Shown here piece after piece: positions 56,235 through 64,000 of a stretch of 64,000 bases of DNA. The position numbers were made by a program, and so were the translations under genes. How positions within the stretch are numbered: the stretch's first letter is position 1; every line of letters starts with the position of its first letter. The notes under the pieces were generated by a model, which was not told the DNA's origin, ran no database searches, and saw only the letters and a program-made list of their open reading frames with translations. Source of the stretch: Cryptomeria japonica (Eukaryota; Streptophyta; Pinopsida; Cupressales; Cupressaceae); the NCBI RefSeq assembly GCF_030272615.1, contig NC_081408.1, forward strand, positions 335,824,793 through 335,888,792. Direction: 5' to 3'.

Positions 56235-57037
56235 TGTTAGGATTCCCATAGATACTGAGAGGGGGGGTGATTTAGTATCTAACTGATATGTTGAATTTCT
56301 TAACTTAAAACATGTAGAGCATATTAAAATAGTGTACCGGTAAGCAAGAAATAATGCAATAAACAGAGATAGAAACAACCACATGAAAAACACACCATAA
56401 CACAAAGATTTAACGAGGAAACCTGGTGTGGGAAAAACCTCGGTGGGATTTGTGACCCACAATATTCACTTACTAGCCAATAAGAGAATAGTACTGCTAC
56501 AAGAGGGGCTTGGACATGCAGGAAGGTCAAGTGCCTAGAGCTCACTACTCAAATACAAAATAGGATGTCTCACTGACTTACAAAATGGATTATATAAATC
56601 TAGTGTCTTGTACTGCTTCAGAATAGCATCTATAATGCCAGATCCAGTACCAGTTTCTGCTCTGCTTCTTACATAAACAATTAACCTATATTTTGCATAA
56701 TAGGTCTACCTTATTTCACCTTATATATTCCCTTATCAATTACATAATTGTTCTACAATGATCTCTTATATATATGAGTCATTTTACAATGTTGCCAAGT
56801 CGGCTTTAAAAGATTTTACAATAATAAACAAAATATATTATAACAAAATTCCTGTCGACCTCTGTGCCGGTATGCTTCCTTTCACTGCTGGTGTTGGTAG
56901 TCTATGTGCCGGTGTAGAGTCTGATCTTGCTAGTGCCGGTGGAATGCCTTGCTGGTGCCATAGAATTGTAAGGTTGCCATCAAATAAAAAACCTTCAATC
57001 ACCTTCAATGTCTCATTGGAGTGTGCATATGCCAACA
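56235..57037 (-). repeat. Element G left (3') LTR
   Basis: TGTTAGGATTCCCA...GTGCATATGCCAACA on the plus strand. TATA-like CATATATATAAGAGA on the minus strand near 56762-56776. Short frames at 56193-56545 and 56758-57057 are LTR shadows. Confidence 0.92.
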
Positions 57038-57190
57038 ATCTCCCCCTTTGGCATTGATGGCAACACTCATGAGAAAATCCAAAAAAGTGTAGTCCAAAAA
57101 TATGTTACCAAAAATATGTGAGCTCCCCCTGAGTAGATAAGTCTTTTGCTGATTATTTTCTCATACTACTACTCCCCCTTTGGCATCAAT
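57038..57190 (-). promoter_or_regulatory. Element G polypurine tracts
   Basis: On the minus strand CCAAAGGGGGAGAT stands directly before the 3' LTR (57038-57051). CAGGGGGAG occurs near 57122 and CCAAAGGGGGAGTAG near 57169-57183, the same three-run layout as element E. Confidence 0.8.
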
Positions 57191-57233
57191 GACAAAGGTT
57201 GTCAAGGTGTCAATAGAGTTGTAGTTTTCTGTC

Positions 57234-60200
57234 TCAACCTTGTAACTGGGTGGTTACAATTTGAAAAAGATCTGCCAAAACCAAATTTATGCTTTCCATA
57301 AACTACTTACTATCTTTTATTGCTACCTCTGTTCTCTAAACTATGCTGGTGAGGTGCTGCATATGCTCTGTCGGTGTTTTCTATCCTTGTACTAATGCCT
57401 CCAATATTTCCTTCCTCAAGGATGCTAGATAGTCCAGTCTTGGACTTAGTCTCAGTCTCAGATTCTTAGCCTTATTTATTATTCTCTCCTTTTCTCTTTC
57501 TAACTTAAGTAATTATTCTTCAAAACTTGTTATCTTGTGTTCAAAAGCTGATAATGTATCAAGTGAGTTAACAAAATTGTCAACAAGTTTATTAGTTTCA
57601 TATGTACCTTACTCATTTTATTATCTATGTCAAGCATTAGAAAGTTTGTCTTGCAAATATCTCTATATAGAGTTTTAAATTCCTTCAATAAGTTGCATAG
57701 TTTCGGTAGAAGTGTGTCAAATTCCCTAGTACACTTCTTTATTTGATTCTCAAAGAATTTTTGCTTTTCAATTTCCAACCTGTCTTTGAATGCCTCTTCC
57801 TTTATTTGCTCAACTGTCACTATGTTCTTAGTGATGTAATTAGACAAAGTGTCAAGTTGGCTTAAAGAATCCTTATTATCTATATTGCAGTTTGGAGCTA
57901 TCATCTTCAAAATTGGGATTGTGTCATCTATAGCTTTATAAGCTTGTGAACTACAATCTATTATCCTTTTAATGGAGTCCAAAAGAACTTCAGTTGCATT
58001 TGTTGACTTGTAACTTGTTGAGGAGGAACCTATATTCTAAATTCTGGTGGTGGAGGAAGTAACCAAGCTTGTACTGACCTCTGGTAGGTCGTCTGTGTTT
58101 CCATTTCCTTATGCAAGGGTTTTTGTTCCTCTCCTGTTGCCGGTGGGACTATTTCCATATGAACCCGTTCCTGTTTGGAGCCTGTTGCTCTGCTTGTCTC
58201 TCTGTCTGTTGATCTATTGGTGTCTCTACCTATTTCCTTGTACTATCATCTTCAACTTTCCTTTCTGTGTTAACAATGTTGTCAGTTACCAGTGGCTCAC
58301 TAGCCATATCTTTCTTACCGGTTGTATCCTTGTCTATCATAATGTTGACCTTTTGAGTATCAACATCAACTGTGTATAAAACTTCAGGATTAGGATTTGT
58401 ATCCTCTATATCCATACTCTCATCTTTCGATTGATCTTTAGTGATTATTACCAGTGGAGTAGTCAAAGGTGGTGGGGTTAAGTTATCTTTTACTTTGATG
58501 CTAGGAGGTCCACCAACCTTTCCTTTTCCTTTGTCCCTAGCCTCCTAATATACCTTTATAGGCTTGGGGTTTCTGTACTCTTCTTGTTTTTCTTTTTCAA
58601 CAAGGAATATATCCCATGCATTTTCTATTTCCTCTGTTATCTCATTTACTCTTCCAACCATTAGTCCAATATGCTGGTGTGTAGTAGAGAATACTGACTA
58701 GTTGGCTTCTACAATTAGGTCATCTATCTCCTTTGGTGAGTTTACTGGGTAAACAACAAGTAATTTTTCAATTTTAATTTTCATATCAAGCTCTACCACA
58801 ACTTGTCTTTTTGCTTCCAATCTCTTGAACAATTCATCTGGTATTTCATCTACCACTTCCATTAATAACTTCTTATAGATATCTAGGTGTAAGATGACAC
58901 TATTTTCAACTTGCTCTTTCTCATCTGCTAACAGTGTATCATATAATTTCTCTATATTCTTGAGTTTTCCTTCTTCTATGATTTCATTCAGTAACTTATC
59001 AAGAGGGGCAATGTTTTGCTTAGTCCTCTTCTTCTTTGGTGTTAGTTTTTTGTTTGGTGTTGTTTTCTTGACCAGAGACCTCACTGCCTGTTGTTTTTGT
59101 CTAGTTCTTCTAGGTGAGGGTGTGGATGCTGGTGAAGGATCCCTTTTCCTTACAACTCTTTTGAATGTTGCTGGCATGTCATTCTTTGAAGAAGTTGCTA
59201 CCAGTGATAGGTGAGTTTCAAGCTATAATGTTGCTAACTCATCCTCAGTGATGCCAGTTTTCTTGAGTACATCTTCTTTGATAGCCTTTGCCTACTTGGA
59301 TCCTCTTCTCATAGTTGCTTCAACCTTTTTCACTCCATTCTTAGATTGAATTTGGCTTTCTATGGTCTCGGCACTACCAAATACTTCTTCCTTTGGTTCC
59401 CTGGGTGCTTTAAGAAGAGTTTTTGCATAAGTCTCAATGATGTGATCATCAATCTCATAACCCATCTCAATAACCCAAACTGTTCTTGGGATAATTGCTT
59501 CCATCCAGATCTCATCCTTTTTATTCACAAAACATATATCATCCTTGTATTTGTTAACAATTTTCTATGACAGTCTGATTCTTTTGTTCATTCTAATCTT
59601 TAGTGCTTGAAAATACTCAGTGATGTTCTTTTCCTTGTTTTCACCCATGTTGTTGAGTAGGTTTGATAACTATTTCCCTACCAGTATATCAAATCCAAGG
59701 TTTTTTTTGCCTATATCGGGCACCTGTTTGGTTATGTGTAGCATTAAGCATACAAGTAGATTACCAAATCTAAAAGTCCCTTTCTTATCCTTCTTGATTT
59801 TACCTAAATTATCAATCAACTCATCTTTCAACCATTCACATACATCAATTTTCACATTGTCCTTAACCATATCAAGTGCACTCTTTATGTATAAACTTGA
59901 AACTGAGTTAAGTCTGTTTACATGAGTTGCTTTGTACCCTAAAATCATGCTTATGAATCTCACATTTATATTGGTTACATCATTAACTCTCAAGGACCTT
60001 TTGTCAGATGTTGCACCAGTTAAGTTCATTACCAGGTCATTTGAGACCTTCTTTATTTTGTTAGGTCTGTTACCGGTGGAAGGTAACCTTGTTACAAATT
60101 TCACAACTTCCTTGGTAATTTTATGGATGGAATCTAGCCAAAAGAATTCACCATGTACCCTCCTCAATACTATCATAATCACTTCCTTGGGAAATTCTAG

Positions 60201-60511
60201 AATGCAGAGGATTTCAGTGAATCCTAGGGTTTCAACAATTTTATGTTCAGGTTTCACATTTCTAGAATTATCACATATAACAGTTTTATACATGTTTTTG
60301 ATTTCTTCATCTCCTAATTCCTCTATATGGCAATGGATGTACATTCTAGGATCTTCTGCAAAAACCACTCCTTTTGAAATTTGTGAAAATGCACCTACAT
60401 GTCATCTTTCTTCGCTATCTCAAGAACTAGCTGGAATACAGGCCTAGGGCATTTAATTACCTTGACTACAGTAGGGTTTGCTATGAATTCAGGTGCAGAG
60501 GAGGATGCCAT
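57234..60511 (-). pseudogene. Element G ORF2, about 1,080 codons, unknown function
   Basis: The ATG at 60511 (start MASSSAPEFIANP) is followed by a frameshift near 60390. The frame then runs unshifted from 60368 to about 58230 with several stops, mostly TAG. Parts as in element E: VHGEFFWLDSIHKITKE, GATSDKRSLRVND, ILGYKATHVNRLNSVSS (the Tyr codon is a stop in E), a CEWLKDELIDNLGKI segment, a Lys-rich patch near 59050, and a DTQKVNIMIDKD segment. The coiled-coil tail is in another frame (57982 to 57530). The TGA at 57234-57236 matches the E stop. Conservation of sequence and length between copies supports a real, formerly translated protein. The plus-strand frames at 58047, 58894, 59620, 59932 and 60638 are shadows. 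Confidence 0.78.
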
Positions 60512-60882
60512 GATTATAAATACCTTTTTCTACCTTAGGATGGATTGATTGCTAAAGTGTTCTTGCCTTTTTGCTCGAAATGCCTTAGCTCTGGAAATTT
60601 TACACTCTTCGAATGTTTGAATGCTTGGTGAAGTGAAATGGAGCCAAAATCACAAATTTATAATGTTTATTTGTCACCTACCACATTTAATGCATGTCGG
60701 TTAAGTAATCACTTAACATTGTCTATCGGTATAGAAGTAATTTTCAACTTCTCATCATTAACTAAGGGATTAATAGCATATGTCTCATTTGATTGCCAAA
60801 CCATCAAGGAAAATTTTCTTCAATTTGATGAAGAGCTTCCTGCCGATGGAGCACTACTCTTTCCTGCCAGTGGAGTGCTACT

Positions 60883-61980
60883 CTATCCTGCCGGTGGAGT
60901 GTTGATTGGTTCCACCGATGGAGGAGTATTCCCAACATTACTTAGGTCTGACTTTCTAATCCATTGTTTTGAGAATTCTTGCTTAACCTCTTCAACTTTT
61001 TCTTTTCCTTTCAAACTAGAACTTTTGTTGTTTGTCAGTGATGCCTTACTTCTACAGAATTTTGCAATATGTCCAATCTTGTTACAAGCATAACAAGTCA
61101 CATTATTTTTCTGAATAGCCTTTCCATAACCTATACCAGTTTGTGTTCTACATTGATTAGATAAGTGTCCAAATCTTCCACAAACATAACATCTCACATT
61201 CATTCTATAATTTTCAAAGTTATGACCAACTTTGTTGCATTTTGAACATTGACCAGTGGGTGTGTTGATGTTCTAATAACTTCTAGATCTACATTGATTT
61301 TCTCTATGACCATACTTATTATAGTTAAAGCATTTGCCATTGAATTTATAAGCATTAGGTTGACTTACCGGTTTGCTATGATCCTGAGTGTTTGCAGTAC
61401 CGGAGCTTTCTCCAACTTCAAAGCCAAGCCCATTAGTGTCACCATTAGGTTTCTGATTCTTTAATAGGTCACCAAGTTCTTCTGAGATTTTCTTGAATTT
61501 ATCTTTGTGCTGATTTGCAGTATCCAATTCTCTTTCTAAGATCTCTTTCTGCCTCATCAGTTCATTGGATTCATTCTGTGTGTGCATCAAATCTGTCTTC
61601 AACAAATCATTTTCATAGCTAAGTCTAGTTTTCTCATTTACTGCATCACTTAATCTTCTATTCAAGTCTTCTTCATTCTTCTTTCTATCTTCAATTTCCT
61701 TACAAAATCTCATAGTCATATCCTGCATCTCATTCTTTGTTGTCATGTTTTCTTGCTTCATCTTGTTTATCATATCATTAAGAGTTTCCTTTTCATCATT
61801 CTCAAATTGCATCTTTTCACAAAGTTCTCTTCTTTTGTTTCTTGCAATTGTAAGATTTTCTTGAAGTGCTTGAATAATATCCTGAGCTACCTTTAGATCA
61901 TCTTCAAGTTTGATGTTTTTCAATTTTTCTGTATCATAGTCTGAGAGAGCTGCTTCAAGTTGCTTCATCAAGTTTTCCAT
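60883..61980 (-). pseudogene. Element G ORF1: coiled coil plus four zinc knuckles (one stop)
   Basis: The first in-frame ATG inside the PBS is at 61980. The frame runs 366 codons to about 60883, broken only by a TAG at 61271 (CAG in E). About 190 residues are heptad-rich (coiled coil). The knuckles are CFNYNKYGHRENQC, CSKCNKVGHNFENY (last Cys is Tyr), CYVCGRFGHLSNQC and CYACNKIGHIAKFC. A Lys/Ser tail with short Pro-rich repeats (ACTCCACCGGCAG words) follows. This is the better-preserved copy of ORF1. Role inferred: RNA binding and particle or complex assembly. It differs from usual Gag in having no UBN2-type capsid region. Confidence 0.83.
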
Positions 61981-62037
61981 TTCTACTGGTGTCAAGATCT
62001 TCCTCACGCTGTTAGGCTTCTAAAAATAGAGGACTAG

Positions 62038-62049
62038 GCTCTGATACCA
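62038..62049 (-). promoter_or_regulatory. Element G primer-binding site
   Basis: The minus strand reads TGGTATCAGAGC, a perfect initiator tRNA-Met match, next to the LTR edge at 62052. Confidence 0.95.
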
Positions 62050-62051
62050 AT

Positions 62052-62840
62052 TGTTAGGATTCCCACAGATACTGAGAGCGGGGGGTGAATCAGTATCTAA
62101 CTGGTATGTTGAATTTCTTAACTTAAAACATGTAGAGCATATTAAAACAGTGTACCAATAAGCAAGAAATAATGCAATAAACAGAGATAGAAACAACCAC
62201 ATGAAAAACACACCATAACACAAAGATTTAACGAGGAAACCCGGTGTGGGAAAAACCTTGGTGGTATTTGTGACCCACAATATTCACTTATTGGCCAATA
62301 AGAGAATATTACTGCTACAAGAGGGGCCTACACATGTAAGAAGGCCAAGTGCCTAGAGCTCACTGCTCAAATACAAAATAGGAAGTCTCACTGACTTACA
62401 AAATGGATTATATAAATCCAGTGTCTTCTACTGCTTCAAAATAGCATCTATAATGCCAGATCCAGTACCGGTTTCTACTTTGCTTCTTACATAAACCCTT
62501 AACCTATATTTCGCATAATAGGTCTACCTTATTTCACCTTATATATTCCCTTATCAATTACATAATTATTCTACAATGATCTCTTATATATATGAGTCAT
62601 TTTACAATGTTGCCAAGTTGGCTTTAAAAGATTTAACAATAATAAACAAAATTCTTGTTGGCCTCTATGCCGGTATGCTTCCTTTCACTACTGGTGCCAA
62701 TAGTCTGTGTGCCAGTGTAGAGTCTAATCTTGCTAGTGCTGGTGGAATTCCTTGCCAGTGCCATAGGATTGTAAGGTTTCCATCAATGACAAAACCTTCA
62801 ATCACCTTCAATGTCTCATTGGAGTGTGCATATGTCAACA
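62052..62840 (-). repeat. Element G right (5') LTR
   Basis: TGTTAGGATTCCCA...GCATATGTCAACA, 789 bp, matching 56235-57037 with scattered changes and a small deletion near 62650. The frame at 62576-63085 begins in this LTR and only by chance joins the Gypsy-F protease frame at 62846. Confidence 0.92.
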
Positions 62841-62845
62841 CATGC

Positions 62846-63361
62846 CAAGTTCTAGACTTGGACCTACCATACAACATACTCTTGGGGAGACCATGGATAC
62901 AAGACATACAAGCTATTCCATCAACAAGTCATCAGTGCTTAAAATTTCCTTACAATGGACAAGAAATCACAATATCAGTAGACTCAAATCCATTGTTGTG
63001 TTGTAATAATCTGAAATCAGCTCAAGAGGTCATTGTTTCACATAATAGGGAGGTAGCATCTTCAAGTATAGAATCAAAAGAATAATCATTTTCATCATTT
63101 TTATCAAACATGAAGAAACAAATGTAGCTAAGAGACTAAGGGACCGAAGAATATTTTCTATCATGGAAAAAAAAACAAGAGCAACTTGAAATTGAAAGGG
63201 AAGAAGAAGATGTAGAAGTCGATGTAGTTCATATGTATGCAGGACAAACATGAGGAACTAGCATACTTGAATCATAGTCACATTCAGCTAACATGGACTT
63301 AACTGAGGATGATTAGGAGTTTCTTGCGTGAGGTCATTCTGATGAGAGTATCATTCTAGAC
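62846..63361 (+). pseudogene. Gypsy-F protease C-half and linker (pseudogene)
   Basis: Resumes with QVLDLDLPYNILLGRPWIQ, a QAIPSTSHQCLKFPYNG segment and QEITISVDSNPLL, the C-terminal half of a Tat-type aspartic protease (the ILLGRPW motif is diagnostic). After TAA at 63083 the same frame continues as a Glu/Lys-rich linker (EREEEDVEVDVVHMYAG) with about six further stops, then joins the next piece at 63362. Confidence 0.82.
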
Positions 63362-64000
63362 ATGGAAATACATATTGAAAGCTCTAACATCTCTATCATG
63401 ACCCCTAATATATTTGACATAATTCAACATGAGGACCCTTTATCCTTAATCCCTCCTGAACCTATGGACTGGGAAAATGAAGGACATACTGCCATTGATA
63501 CCTTTCCTAATAACCAGGCCATATCCTTATATCTTAATGAAATCAAACCCGCAAAAAATTTCACCAAGGATTCTGCTAACGTATATTCAAGTCAAGTGGA
63601 TGTTAAATCTCCTAGTCGCAAAAGTGAAAATAAAGAAAACAATATCAGGTCTAATACTGAAAACCATTTACTAGCAACATTGGACCGAGAAAAAGTAAAA
63701 AGAAAGGATGCATCTAATGGTGGAAACCTCCTCGAGGCGCCGAAAGATGGGAGATTTGACACCTTACCTCAATTTTATCGAGAGAAGTTATCTATCTTAA
63801 TAGAACTAGTAGAGACAATTATCATTGGCACAACTGATCTATATCTAGCAATCTCTCTATCAAAAGTAGCAAAGAAAAAATATTTGGAACCCTTCAAAAG
63901 ATGGCAAATAAAATTTTACTTGTTCATATACAGAAACTCTAGGGTTCGATCCATATCTTAAAATACATCACCCGAATATCAGTCCAAGAACAAGCATCAA
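63362..64000 (+). pseudogene. Gypsy-F protease-RT linker and first residues of RT (open at window end)
   Basis: The frame from 63362 has an acidic/Asn-rich linker (for example LIPPEPMDWENEG) and then LVETIIIGTTDLYLAISLS and KYLEPFKRWQIKF, which correspond to the segment before the RT in Tat-like elements (usually followed by an AWSY.DMPG block). A frameshift at about 63935 moves the reading. The new frame gives GFDPYLKIHHPNISP up to the last base, the beginning of the RT. The rest of pol lies beyond 64000. Confidence 0.8.

Larger units (their letters stand above)
56235..62840 (-). mobile_element. Element G, second copy of the E/G family, minus strand
   Basis: LTRs 56235-57037 (803 bp) and 62052-62840 (789 bp). 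Flanks CATGT (56230-56234) and CATGC (62841-62845). The host protein reads on (DTAC then QVLDLDL) when the element is removed, which proves the boundaries. PBS at 62038-62049 and PPT at 57038-57050, both on the minus strand. The interior is the same as element E: ORF1, then ORF2, no pol. Two copies in the same host element in opposite directions show independent insertions. Confidence 0.9.
45821..64000 (+). mobile_element. Gypsy-F, Tat-like Ty3/Gypsy element, plus strand, open at window end
   Basis: 5' LTR (about 45821-46271 and 52780-53480, split by element E), PBS at 53484, a long leader, a gag-protease linker ORF (55543-56234), and the protease split by element G (56235-62840) and resumed at 62846. 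The beginning of the RT lies at 63750-64000. The protease motifs (DGGAGLN type and NILLGRPWI) and the linker to RT (VETIIIGTTDL and KYLEPFKRWQI) are those of Tat-lineage elements. The remainder of pol and the 3' LTR lie beyond the window. The Gag capsid domain was not found. Confidence 0.8.

Noticed and set aside
58047-61093. Plus-strand ORFs over element G
   Set aside because: Shadows of ORF1/ORF2; the same protein is read on the sense strand of element E, which fixes the true strand.

Overview
The window looks like intergenic DNA of a large, repeat-rich seed-plant genome. A gymnosperm is my guess; the sequence alone does not prove it. I found no host gene, rRNA or tRNA gene. Nearly all of the 64 kb can be assigned to LTR retrotransposons nested inside one another. 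They were recognised from TG...CA long terminal repeats, tRNA primer-binding sites (PBS), polypurine tracts (PPT), 5-bp target-site duplications (TSD) and decayed gag/pol reading frames.

Left part (1-44.2 kb). A Copia element on the minus strand (Copia-C, 34614-35433 plus 43423-44197 and beyond) is the oldest layer on this side. It was hit by a second minus-strand Copia (Copia-1, 2913-5063 plus 31887-34613) and by a gag-protease-only Copia-like element (element D, 35434-43422, TSD CTTAG). Copia-1 was split in its protease/integrase junction by a minus-strand chromovirus-type Gypsy element (Gypsy-A, 5064-31886, TSD TTAAC) with very long LTRs of about 4.4 kb. The right LTR of Gypsy-A was split by element B (17582-30640, TSD GCAAG/ACAAG), a pol-less Tat-like derivative carrying a gag-linker ORF and, antisense to it, a plant mobile domain (PMD) ORF. 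A truncated Gypsy-A-type LTR (697-2912) and a Copia-type LTR end (1-696) lie at the left edge.

Right part (44.2-64 kb). After a mosaic of LTR scraps comes a plus-strand Tat-like Gypsy element (Gypsy-F, about 45821 to beyond 64000). Two copies of one pol-less family were inserted into it in opposite orientations: element E in its 5' LTR (46272-52774, TSD GTGGA) and element G in its protease (56235-62840, TSD CATGT/CATGC). E and G encode a long coiled-coil protein with four consecutive zinc knuckles (ORF1) and a conserved protein of about 1,080 codons that I do not recognise (ORF2). No reverse transcriptase or integrase is visible in either.

How the parts fit: Gypsy-A, Copia-1, Copia-C and Gypsy-F are decayed autonomous-type elements, and three of the four show at least part of a polymerase. 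B, D and the E/G pair keep complete LTR/PBS/PPT signals and gag-like proteins but no polymerase, so they presumably moved with enzymes supplied by other elements. The best candidates for something undescribed are the E/G family, the seven-unit 22-bp palindrome array at fixed spacing in the Gypsy-A LTRs, and the duplicated gag-protease module of D flanking an unknown ORF.
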